From: Podospora pseudoanserina
Taxonomy: Eukaryota; Ascomycota; Sordariomycetes; Sordariales; Podosporaceae
Length of the DNA stretch: 64,000 bases
Direction: 5' to 3'
NCBI RefSeq assembly: GCF_035222485.1
Contig: NC_085925.1
Span: 1,488,001-1,552,000 of the forward strand
The first letter of the stretch is position 1. Each line of letters opens with the position of its first letter. This document shows, piece by piece, positions 1 through 11,236 of the stretch. The translations under genes and the position numbers were made by a program. Under the pieces are notes generated by a model, which searched no databases, was not told the DNA's origin, and worked only from the letters and a program-made list of their open reading frames with translations.

Positions 1-449
1 AAGAATCTATGACCTGGTTAGCTCTGGCAAGTTCATAAGAGTTGTAGGTCACATACAGCCTTGGCAGCATGCTCGATGGCAGTCAGAATGTCGAGTCTGT
101 ATAGGTGTACACAGAAATCGGCCTCCTCTTCCTCAGCGAGAACCTTGAGAATCTCCCAGCCAGCAGCTCGGCTGTCGATGCTGTTGTCTGTGAGTGTCTC
201 GGTGAGAACAATGTGAACAACCTGCTCCCTGAGAAGCAGCTTTCTGGTTTTGGCATCTTGAACGATGTTGGCGATGGCGCCGGCAGCCTGTGTTCTTGAT
301 TTGGCTTCGGGGTTCTTGAGATCCTTGAGAATGGGGAGAATTTTGCTCTCACGGAGCTTTGCAAGCTCTGGATCAGATGGTGGTTTTGAAGCCCTTGCGA
401 TGGGGTCTGCGCGGCTGGCACGCACTCTGTTCTTTCTTGCTTTGCCCAT
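1..449 (-). CDS. SYO1: Syo1 (symportin 1)-like ribosomal protein import adaptor, 5' part
   Basis: Syo1 is an ARM/HEAT-repeat adaptor that binds ribosomal proteins L5 and L11 together and links them to importin for co-import into the nucleus (family knowledge). The gene runs off the left edge. The start is the ATG at 449 because the protein then opens with MGKARKNR, the conserved basic Syo1 N-terminus; the frame open upstream to 725 looks like leader. About 131 residues are visible. They include the conserved LLLREQVVH block and EEEADFCVHLYR, closely like Chaetomium Syo1 as I remember it. Exon 1 is 57..449. An intron is proposed at 7..56 (donor GTATGT, branch GCTAAC, acceptor ATAG), with exon 2 starting at 6 and leaving the window. 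It is divergent from the glycosyltransferase-like gene. Family assignment is firm; the splice at the edge is inferred. Confidence 0.85.
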
Positions 450-1211
450 TTTTGTATCTGGAAAATGTCTGATGGTTATGACGCGGCGTTTATGAGAGAA
501 ATATCTGGAAATACGGTCCCATGAAAATTTCCCAGGTTTGCTCAAGGCAGAAAGTAAATAAAATCTAGATGGTTGTCGCAACAACAATTGTGGAAAAAAA
601 GTTGAGAAAAGCCCTTCAACCCCACACTCGTCCCCCGCCATCCTGAACCCTGGTCCAGGAGATGCGGAGATCCAGGGTCGGGCACGAAGTACCTTGTGTG
701 ACACCAGACATGTTGAATTTCTCAAATGACAAAGGTTCCACGCTTAGACTTGATGTTCAGAATATTCATACTGGCTCATGTTAAGGTGTTAAGCTAGCCA
801 ATGTCTCACATTGTTACACTTCATTCCCTTCCCACTCAGGTAGATGAGAACACAGGTCGCAAACAAAAGTACTTCGGCTGCTAAACAGCTCCAAGGGTTC
901 GTTGATGCGGAACATGGCAGCCCTGTAAGTGGAGCCGAGCTGTCTTGGCTTTAGCGAGCCACGTTTAACCCAGACGCGCCAATCTAACCACCATCGACCT
1001 CCATCCACTATCATTGCCGAGTTCGGGGTCCTAGCATCAAGCTCCCGAGACATCAAGGAAGTCAACCAGACTGGCGACTAATATTGATTGAATGAGATGC
1101 GGTTCCGCGCACACCAGCCAATCTCTCATCGTCTGAGACACTGAGCTATTACTTTATATCGTGGTTGATGAATGGGAATGCACTCAGCTGGCATCAATCG
1201 CTGAGTGCAAG
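450..1211. other. Divergent intergenic region between SYO1 and the glycosyltransferase-like gene
   Basis: About 760 bp that must hold both promoters and 5' leaders. Short frames on both strands (for example 814..1065 on the minus strand) show no recognisable domain. I see no RNA gene or repeat. Confidence 0.6.
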
Positions 1212-3443
1212 ATGGGACTTTTCACCAACAACGACGACGCAATGGTTAAGAAGGACGATGATCTCAAGCGGGGGAAGACGCTTCCCACTCGCGCACCATG
1301 GGTACCAGCTTCAGCACCCAGAACGCCCCCGCGCAAGACGATCAAGCGGCTCGTGATTGCTTTGGCTGTGGGATTCTTCGTCTATTTGTTCATCAAGAAT
1401 CTACCGCCAATGGATGATCAAGTACGCAGAGACTACAGGCATCCGAGATATTCAGATCGCAAGCCGGGAAAACAGCCAGGCCCGATGCCAAAGATGAAGC
1501 CCCCACCACCTGAGCGCATACCGGAGAAGCCCGTGGTGAAGGACATCCCGAGTGAACAGCCTGCTGCTGTCGTGGTACCCCCTGTCGTAACTGACACTGC
1601 TACCAACGCCAGAACATATGATGGCCCTATTTACTTCAGGAAGCTGGCTGCGACATTACAAGCCATTGAGAGCAGTACCAGCGGCTACAGCGCGGTGAAT
1701 AAGAATGTGCTGTTTGCCGCTGCTAGCTTGAAGAGCGCCTCAGTCTTGCTCCCAATGGCATGCAAGATGGGGACTGAGCTTCGAAGCTATGTGCACTTTG
1801 CGTTGATGGGTGGTAGTGAGATTGATTTGGATGAACTTCAAGCTGTTAACGGCATCGACGAGTCCTGCCAGATCATCTTTCACGGTAAGAGGACAGATCA
1901 TGTGCCGATGCCTATATCAATGCTAATCCGTGAACCACCATAGATGCGAGGCCTGATTATGCCTCAACCTCGACATTGAGCCGCCTCGAAACATGTGCTA
2001 CACGTGGATTATGTGAGCTTCCTTTCCATGACAGTTTGATAACACACCTCTCACACGCTGATAGACCACATTTACAAGTATATGCATCCTCAAGTTCTGT
2101 TTCTTGATGCTTCTGGTGTGGAAGAGCACTATTTTCTCGATGGCATCCGCAAACAAGCAGACGTCTCTGGAGTGCCCATTATTGAGCTGCCCAAGAATGC
2201 TCACTCACAGTTATCTTGGATGACGAAACTCGATAGCTCGTCGGTGGCGGCTTGGAATAGGATCAGCGTCGATATACTGATCCATGCGCCACCTGTAGGC
2301 TCTGGTAGCCTGATTCGATTGCTTCAATCATTATCAGCAGCTGATTTCTCAGCGGGCCCAACGCCTCACCTCACCATCGAACTTCCTCATGACATTGATC
2401 GGGCTACGACAGAATTCTTGAGGGACTTTAGTTGGCCACCAAGCCGCACACACAGCCTTGCCAATGTGCGGCAACTTACACTCAGGCATCGCATACCTCG
2501 GGCTAGGTTGACCGAAGAAGAAAGTTCGGTCCGTCTTCTCGAGTCCTTCTGGCCGGTCAGTCCGCGATACTCTCACGTGCTGGTACTATCACCCCAAGTC
2601 CAGCTATCGCCTGGATTCTTTCACTGTAAGCCTTTTCACAACCAGCTCAACTGGCCCGGTAACTAACATCCACCAGACTTGAAATTCACTCTGCTGGAAT
2701 ATCTCTACTCATCCAATTCCCTCCTCCAAAGCTGGGATTCCCGCCTGCTCGGTATCAGCCTCGACCTGCCCCCCACAACGCTAGCAGACACCTCAAAGTC
2801 ATTCAGCCCACCTGCTCCCAAACCCATGAAACAGGCCAAAGACTCCAAAAAGCCATCACTATCCTCTCAAACGTCTAGCTCAGCTCCTTTCCTGTGGCAG
2901 TCCCCCAACAGCAACGCCATGCTCTACCTCGGCACTAAGTGGACAGAACTCCACTCTCTTGTATCGAACACTATCGAACATCAACACTCTACCTCGTCCC
3001 TCTCAACATTTTTCACCACCAAGGCCGTTAGCAAGAGGTATCCCTCCTGGCTGGAACACGCCCTCAGGCTTTCAAGAGCAAAGGGGTATTTCGCGCTGTA
3101 TCCTAGTGAGGCTACTGCTAAATACTTGGCTACGACGCATAATGAGTTGTTTAAGGGGCCGGAGGAGTACGAGAAGGAGCTGGAGGTAGATGATGGGAGA
3201 GGAGAGGAGGTCAGGCTCACGTCTGGGCCGCTGTTGGAGACGGTGCGGTTGTTGGGGTTTGATGAGATGCCAATTGTGAGTTGGGAGGGCAAGGAAACGG
3301 GTTTGGAGGGGTTGGATGAGGGGGCGGAGGGGTATGTTAAGGAGTTTAGGAAGGCGGTTGGGGAGAGGTGTGAGGGGTGGGAGGGGGCGGAGGTGGGGGA
3401 GAGGTTGGGGGTGGGGGGTTTGTTTTGTTTGAGGGGGGAGTGA
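1212..3443 (+). CDS. Type II membrane glycosyltransferase-like protein (fungal 'glycosyltransferase 2' family)
   Basis: Four exons are inferred: 1212..1884, 1944..2012, 2065..2625 and 2677..3443, giving 689 aa. All junctions are GT-AG and keep frame, with donors GTAAGA, GTGAGC and GTAAGC. The protein has a short charged cytosolic tail and one membrane segment at about residues 47-61 (LVIALAVGFFVYLFI). A proline/lysine-rich stem follows, then a lumenal domain starting near 'YSAVNKNVLFAAASLKSAS'. Landmarks are IELPKNAHSQLSWMTKLDSS, ILIHAPP, GSLIRLLQSLSAADFSA and the tail block WQSPNSNAMLYLGTKWTELH. This architecture suits a Golgi or ER enzyme that uses a nucleotide sugar; donor and acceptor are unknown. 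An in-frame ATG at 1161 is possible, but MGLFTNNDD at 1212 is the more likely start because the extra 17 residues look like leader. The last 250 bp are very G-rich on the coding strand, unlike the 5' part. Confidence 0.8.
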
Positions 3444-3677
3444 GGACGTGATGTAGGTTATGGGGGGAGTTTGAAGGGTTTCATATGGAAGAGGGACATT
3501 AATGTGGTCTGGGTACTTGTATCTCATAGTTCAGGTATCTCTCCGTTATCGTCTGAGCATCTGAGCTTGGTTAATCACATTCTACCTTGCATTTTTGAGA
3601 TGTACGGATCATGATGTTCATTAATGCATAGAGTGGCAACCGTCCTCGTAAATTGCTTTCTCATCTTCCAGCATTAC

Positions 3678-4396
3678 TCACTCGTCAGCCCCCTCATTCA
3701 ACTTATTTATCACCAACAACGACACGCACGCGCCGACGATACACAGCGCTATGCAAGCCATCACCTATTATCCCATCAGTACATATTCCTCTTTTTTGTT
3801 CCCCTGTCCCAGTACTTACAGTCTGCGTCTTCCACCCCGTCTGCACAATCGCCGCCCTCCTGCTGTACTTATTCACCGTTTCTACCACCTCATCAGCAAC
3901 AATTCCCCTCCCCTCCCCTTCCCATTCTACATTACTCACTGATATAATTCGCCAAGCCCACCCCAAGACAGCTCACACTCAACGCCCAGAAAACCGCCCC
4001 CAAGGGATACGCCATCCTCAACTCGGTCTCTGTCGCTGTTTTCCGCAAATGAAAGGACAGGACTATCGCGACGGAGACAATGGCCATGTAGATCGATAAC
4101 CGGAGGTAAGAGAGAAAGGTGCGCTCGTTGGCGCAGTGGTCACGGCAGTCGGAGGATTCGTTGTTGAAAATTAGGGGGCCAAATAAGGGGGGGTGGAAGA
4201 AGGCTCTGGCGAGGGGGTCGCGGCTTGTTGTGAGATGAAATTATTAGTGCTGAGGATTTGAGAAGACAAGAAATAAAATATAAGCTGTGACTTACTCTGT
4301 AATCTGGTGAACATCCACCGGCCTTGTCAGTGAAGCCAATGGCTGACAACACAAACTCGACCGGGTGAGGTCTTCCTCGTCTATTTGATCGCTCAT
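3678..4396 (-). CDS. DUF202-domain small membrane protein
   Basis: A four-exon gene that simple frame scanning misses: exons 4296..4396, 3940..4223, 3820..3881 and 3678..3764 on the minus strand. Together they make 534 nt (177 aa). All introns are GT-AG (donors GTAAGT, GTGAGT, GTAAGT) and phases agree throughout. The protein carries the DUF202 (YidH-like) core: RDHCANERTFLSYLRLSIYM and its first membrane helix, a second helix around GAVFWALSVSCLGVGLANYI, then NKYSRRAAIVQTGWKTQ and a third helix CIALCIVGACVSLLVINKL. The family is a three-helix integral membrane domain, also found at the C-terminus of vacuolar VTC proteins; its biochemical role is unknown. The N-terminus is short and acidic (MSDQIDEED). 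Divergent from RPA2. Confidence 0.85.
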
Positions 4397-4830
4397 GGCT
4401 GGATTTTGGTCTGGAGGGATGAAAAGTGTATTTGGGATGGTTGGATAAGTAGAGGGCATCATAAAATTTCTATTTCATAAGTTTGATATGAGATGTGATG
4501 AGTTTGTATAAGTGTGCTGCCCTCACAAACATGACGCCATCGTGGGCTTGAATGAGAACCTTGCTGGTGTTTGTTGCAATGAGTGGGGGTGAGCGGGGGT
4601 CATGCTTGACACTTATCGGAGCGCTTATCGGTGGCAGCGGGGCACGCGTTGGGCTTTTAATTAGTGCGGCTTCTGCCTGCGCGACCTGACGCGAAGGAGC
4701 TGGGAGGGAAACGCGTCTTTCGGTTTATTCACCTTTCCAAGCATTTTGAAGTTTGTTGCTGACTTGACTACGACACCACCCGCGCTATTGACAGACTTCT
4801 TGCAACAACATATAACGACTTCAGGACACC
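4397..4830. other. Divergent promoter region DUF202 gene / RPA2
   Basis: 434 bp between two oppositely directed start codons. It presumably carries both promoters and leaders. No further gene or repeat is visible. Confidence 0.55.
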
Positions 4831-5807
4831 ATGAGTATGCTATACCGATCAGGAACACAATATTGACAGGCTAAGGCTAATGTAATGGCAGCATCATACG
4901 GCGGGTATCAAAGAACGGGCTATGGCGCCCAAGGCGGTGATGAGGGCGGCGGCTTCATGAGCGGTTCCCAGCAAGGCAGTCAGGGTCAATCAAAGAGGGT
5001 ATGTTCCCACATAGGGTCTCGCACTACCTGAGCCCTCAGGCTAACATCGATCCCCCACAACAGAGCACAATCGACGAGTACCTCCGCCCAGTAACTATCA
5101 AGCAAATCCACGACGCCAAAGCCGGCTACAACGAGTCCGAGATCACCATCGACGGCTTCCCCGTCAGCACAGTCACCCTTGTCGGCCAAGTGCGCTCCGT
5201 CCAACCCCAAACCACAAACATCACATACAAGATCGACGACGGCACCGGCGGTACCATCGACGTCAAGAAATGGGTCGACCTCGAAAAGTCCGAATCAGGC
5301 GCCGAGACCCCCTTTAGCCTTGACACCTGGGTCCGTGTTCTCGGTAGACTCTCGAGCTTCAACGGCAAGATCCACGTTGGCGCACACCATGTCAGAGTGA
5401 TCGACGATTATAACGAGGTCAGCTATCATTTGTTGGAGTCTACCTATGTGCATGTCTGCATCTCGAGGGGTTTACCTGGTGGTCCTTGGCCACAAAAAGA
5501 GGGTGCGGCTGCTGGTGGTCATGGTGGAGGGGACTCTGACAGCATGTTCATCGACAGCGGGAATGGGTATTCAGGTGATGCTGCGGCGGCTAATGCTAGG
5601 GTGGCGTCTTGCTCGAGACAGGCCAAGTCGTTGTATCAGTTCATGCAGAGCGATCCAAGATCGATAGAAGGGATCAATGTCGCTGATGTCATGGCTGGGT
5701 CTGGGATGGGCAAGAGGGATGTGCTTGCAGCGGCGGATGAATTGTTGGGCAACGGTATTGTCTATACCACTGTTGATGATGAGACCTGGGCCATTCTCGA
5801 GACATAA
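4831..5807 (+). CDS. RFA2: Replication protein A 32-kDa subunit (RPA2)
   Basis: RPA2 is the middle subunit of the heterotrimeric single-strand DNA-binding complex used in replication, repair and checkpoint signalling. Preferred exons are 4831..4834, 4892..4998 and 5064..5807 (284 aa). The first exon is only ATGA (in CACCATGA), then a 57-bp intron (donor GTATGC, GCTAATG branch, CAG). Without it, translation could start in frame at 4885 (MAASYGGYQ). The second intron 4999..5063 has donor GTATGT and branch CTAAC. The N-terminus is Gly/Ser/Gln-rich, as expected for the phosphorylated RPA2 tail. LRPVTIKQIHDA follows, then the OB fold at about residues 68-155 (VTLVGQVRSV, TNITYKIDDGTGG, VRVLGRLSSFNGKIHV). 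A C-terminal winged helix spans about 215-284 (GINVADVMAGSGM, IVYTTVDDETW). Length matches the family. Confidence 0.92.
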
Positions 5808-6262
5808 AATTGTTTGGTGTAGGGGGCATGTACAGATTGAATGACGGGATATGCATGGCGAGGGATACCACGGCGCCAGTTATTTGACTGATTGCTTTGA
5901 TTTGTCTCCTGTAGAGTACGTACAATTCCCATGGCATTCTGATTTAGGGCTACCGAAGGATCATTGCAGTTGTTCGGTGGATTATAGCTACTATCTAGGT
6001 AGATCTGACCTAACAGTCGTAAAGAGCGCAAAACATCATCTCAAACAAGAATCCAAGACCAATTAGCCAAATAAACAAAAAATCAATCTGCGAGCCATAT
6101 GTTGAGTATGGCGATACATGTAAGCAAACGACCCCCTTTCAAACTTGGTCAAAAATCACCATAGGTTGAGTTGATCAACCAGCATCAAACATCCAAAAAC
6201 AAACAGAACAAAAACAGAAAATTCAGACGCACCAGAAACCATCCCTTCCTCTCTTTCCCAAA
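5808..6262. other. Convergent intergenic region RPA2 / GNAT
   Basis: 455 bp between two converging stop codons, presumably holding both 3' UTRs. No gene, repeat or RNA is recognised. Confidence 0.5.
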
Positions 6263-7299
6263 TCAACCAACAACCTTGCCAACCCTCCTCCCCTTCCCCG
6301 TCGCGCCCGGCTCCCGCACCATGATAGTCAACCTAACCGGCCACCTCCCCCTCTTCAAATAAATCTCCTTCTTGATCTCAAACCCAAACTTCTTGTAATA
6401 CTCATTATTCACCGCCGAGCTCGACTCAAGGTACATCTGCCTCCCCTCTCTATCCGCCCTCATCATCCCATCCCTCAGCAACCGTCCCCCCAAGCCCCTC
6501 CCCTGAGATCTCGGTTTAGTGCCCAAGTAAACCAAATACCAAGCATCATTCTCCTTCTCCGGGCCCAAGACCTCCCGCTTGGTGTCGTGAAGCAGAGGGA
6601 GGATCTCATCAAAGAGACGGCGACGGCCTTCAGCGCAGAGTTGGAAGTGCAGACGCCAGAGCCCAGAGCGGAAGTGGGTTAGGTAGCTGTCGAGGGAGGG
6701 GGGTGGGTTGGGTGGTACCCTTTTTCTTTTATCAACACTTTGTTTTCATCATGCGGTGAGGCGAGGGGCACTTACCAAAGAGCAACACTATCAAAATCCT
6801 CCCCCACCGTCGTCACAAGCCCCCCGCCAATGCAGTGAGAGGCGACGGTGTAAGTCAGGATATCGACGTGAAGGTTCCATTTGTCTTCCGCCGCACCCTT
6901 GCCCTGTCGTCCCTTCGCCTCGCCGCCGAAACCAGCCCAGGTGAATGTCACCCCTCCAGATGTGGTGGCGGAATCATCGTTGGAAAGAGGGGATTCAACA
7001 GCGGGGTTGCTCTCGATATCCACCAGATACCTCGCGTAGTCATCCGCCTGAAACGCGTGCGCGAGACTGAGGGCCGCCTCGCGGCATTCGTGGGTTTGGA
7101 CGGTGCGCACTTGGGTGTTCCAGGCTGCGGGGAGGAGGGAGCGTTTGGTGAGTGTTGCGAGGACTTTCACGCCACTACTGCTGCCATTCCCACCACTGTT
7201 TGTTGTTGTTGATGAGGTGGAGAGTGGAATGGTCGTGGCGGAGGGGTTGGAGGTCGTGGTTGTTGTTGTTGTGGTGGTGGTGGTGGTTGACGTCGCCAT
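6263..7299 (-). CDS. GNAT-family N-acetyltransferase
   Basis: Two exons, 6776..7299 and 6263..6719 on the minus strand, are joined by a 56-bp intron (donor GTAAGT, acceptor AG before GGTACC). The product is 326 aa. The start at 7299 gives MATS followed by a run of about 12 threonines and then Ser/Thr/Gly-rich sequence to about residue 45. This is a disordered tail of unknown role. The fold begins near VRTVQTHECREAALSLAHAF. The acetyl-CoA-binding motif (Q/R-x2-G-x-G/A) is RSQGRGLG at about 245-252, preceded by the strand WYLVYLGT. It is followed by YLESSSAVNNEYYKKFGFE, the usual GNAT 'neighbour and ageing' block. It resembles the fungal family of small-molecule or drug acetyltransferases; the substrate cannot be told. 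It lies convergent with RPA2. Confidence 0.85.
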
Positions 7300-9569
7300 G
7301 CTGGGCTAACGTCTCGTTCAACTACATCACGGTGAGCATGAGATAAGACGGACGACTTGGGAGAGAGAGAAGTACTTTATGTATCTGATATATTTTGTAT
7401 ACTATCACCCGTATGGACTCTCGAAAGCTGACTTCTCGAGACGGGCATAAACCCTATTGAGGACGACCTCATTAGCATCTCGGTCTTCCAGAACAACCGC
7501 AATGTGTGATTTGATGACTTACTGGACGGGTGGCGGAGGCAATTAAGTGCGGTTCGCAAATCAGCAGACATCAATGTGGTCTTTAGAGCTGTCCTGGCTC
7601 CGTTGGCTTGTAAAAACAGAGGAGGTAAAAGTGTAATCGAAGATAAGGTCTTGACCAAGACCCGGCTGTATAGGTTATCTTCGAAGAGCGGCTATTGTTG
7701 TTCTCGAATGTCTCGTTACACGTAAGAATAAAAAGACGACAAGAGATAGGTTGGGGGGGAAAGTGTTTGTATATGTGTAAGTACCAGTCGGCCGGAGAGT
7801 GGATGGATGATTGTTGTTTGGGGTTTCTTGGCGTGGGCTGTGTAAGATGGGTTGATAGTGATAGATTGGGTAGTGGGAGTGGCAAAATGACTGGATGGGA
7901 CGAGTCCTGGTAGGGAATGTCCTAGTAGTCTGAGTGGTGGTAGTAGCAGCGGTAGCAGGTTATGGTCGTTGTGCAAGAAGAAGCAAACAAGACAACAACA
8001 GCAGCAACACAGCAACAACTACAAGATCGAACAAACAAACAACAGGCAAGACAATGGCAACAGCGCGTAGTGTGTGTGCGTGCCCTTGATGCTAAATTGC
8101 CCCCCTGAATGGGGGACTTTTAAGTAGACTTGGATAATACGGGGGTGTGTTGTACTGGATCAACTCTGGGGTAGTGGTAGTTCTGACGAAGAATCCAAGA
8201 AGGCGACGAAGTGGCAGGTAGGCACCTTGAATATGTAGACAGCAAACTAGGACGGACCTCTTAACAATTTCTAAGACAAATGACACGAAGGGGGACCAGC
8301 TTGCTCCGACGTAATGAGACAAGGATGACGAGAGTCGGAGACGATAAGATAGGTGGGATGAGAAGTTCCCAATGTTTGGAAATCAGGCAAGCAGCCGGAG
8401 GAATGCAGCGGGCTCTTTTGGGAAAGACGGGGGCACTTACACCACGCCCACGAGGACATGCATGTAGGGGAACGGTGGGCTCCCCATGTGTGAGCACTCA
8501 CACCGCAGAGAGCCGGAGAAGGTCTCCCCAGTCCACCCAGTCACCAGACAACACAAGTCCGTATCTCTCTGTTAGGGAATAGGAAATTGTCGGGAATGGT
8601 TCCGTTGAAGGTCCCGGACAACGGGGCGGGCGTATCCATTGGCTGCCAACGACTGCCCACAGACCGGGGGAAACCAGGGAGGTCCCAAGGACGGAACCAT
8701 GAAGCAATGGCAGCGCCGGCATCCCCAACGTCGGTCAAAGGTGGGGGTTGGGATCTCGCCTTCGTCCAAACTCGCTATCCAATGAAGCCTGCACGAGATG
8801 CAACCTGTACAGCATCCTGTTGACGAACAGGGTCCTTGTCCCCAGGCTCAAGAGTCCAATTCCTAGCGGTTCAGCTGCACATGCCAAGTTAGACGGACTA
8901 GGGGACTGGGGGGACTGTGCTGATCCGAGCATCGGGTCCCACCGGTGTTTGAGTGGAAAGTTGGCCATCAAATGGTCCTGTAAGTCGCCCTGTTCCAATC
9001 AAACGTCGTCAATTCGTGGCCTGTATGTACATGGATATGCAAGATGATCAGGTGACGCAGCCATGGGTGTCCTGACCGCACGCCCTGCCTGCAGCCGCTG
9101 GTTCCCCAGAGATAGTGATGCTTGTCATGATAAGAGCTTGTCCAGTCGAAGACAGAGATAAACGGATGGCATACTCAGCAGCAAGCACGAACAGCTTTGT
9201 TGTTGTTGTTGTTGTTGTTGTCACATCGCATGGTTGCATTCCCGGAGCACCAATGTTCTGTACACCCCGTTGCCGAATCTACAGGAAAATAGTTCTTCTG
9301 ATTATTATTTTGGTAGAAACCCCCCACCCTAGCCTCCCCAAAGCAATTGCTCTGCGATTAAGTAACACTACCAGTGTTGTGTATGCAAGGTGCTGAAAAA
9401 GGAAGCAAGCGGCTCTCTGCCCGGCTTTATAAGTCACCGGTCCAAACAAAGCAGAGAGCGGATATCTTAGGCATAAAAAGCGGAAACCAATCGGACGGCC
9501 AACGTCTCGAAAAACTGCACTTTTCTTTTGCTGTGTTTTGCTGTGTAATCCGAATTCCGATCCCGTCCA
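7300..9569. other. 2.3-kb intergenic region without a convincing gene
   Basis: It lies upstream of the GNAT gene and downstream of IDI1, both on the minus strand. Frames of up to about 100 codons exist on both strands, but none shows a domain or a conserved-looking pattern. A CAA/CAG-rich patch (about 7920-8060) could be a long GNAT leader. A perfect (TTG)7 run sits near 9198-9218. No tRNA or inverted repeat was seen. Confidence 0.5.
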
Positions 9570-10512
<943 letters not shown>

Positions 10513-11236
10513 GGTGGGCGGTATAGATGAAGTGGGTGAGGTTAGGAGCGCGTCACGGGTGGTAGACAGAGGGTTTGGGCGCAAGTTATATTGGAAGGAA
10601 TTAAGGTTCCTCAACAAGTCCACGATAAGGGTCAACACAGCTGCAATTTAAAGTGGGTGCCCTGAACCCTTCTGCTTTATTGCCCGGGTAATCGCCGGGC
10701 CCCGGCCCAGCAGCCTGGCACGAGGGGCAAATCGCGGGGACCGCCAGAACCCTTCAAAGAACACCCTTGCCACCCGAAGGGTGCACCCGCCACTTACACC
10801 CAAAGAGGAAGATACACAAGCTTTGCATCGAATGTCATTGTGCCCATCATGTGAGGGCGGTGAAATGTTTTTAATGAAACTCGTCACCAAACCCAAAAAA
10901 ATCATCTTGGTTTTTGGTGGAAGTAAATATTGTGTACGTAACCATTAGGTACTAACCGGCATGGCCCGGCGGTTGATGCCCCTTTTTACCCCTATTCTCC
11001 AACTTCACCCGAGCCCCAAGTTTGGGCATATATCTACTTATGCTTGCCTCACATCCCTTTGTAAATTACGCTGAAACAAGCGTTATGTGTATTTTTTCCC
11101 AAACCATCGCAATAGTCAACCCATTCATAGTTGTTTCATAGCCTATTCATTCTGCCATTCTTGTGATGTCGTCATATGTTTCATCAGCCCGATTTTCTCC
11201 TCTTTTCTTCCAAATCTTTTTCTTGGATTTCTATCA
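10513..11236. other. Intergenic region between IDI1 start and MATE 3' end
   Basis: About 720 bp holding the IDI1 promoter. A GC-rich inverted repeat, GCCGGG-C-CCCGGC, lies at 10694-10706 and contains CGG-N3-CCG. That is the form of site bound by many Zn2Cys6 regulators, though whether it is used is unknown. No gene is seen. Confidence 0.45.
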
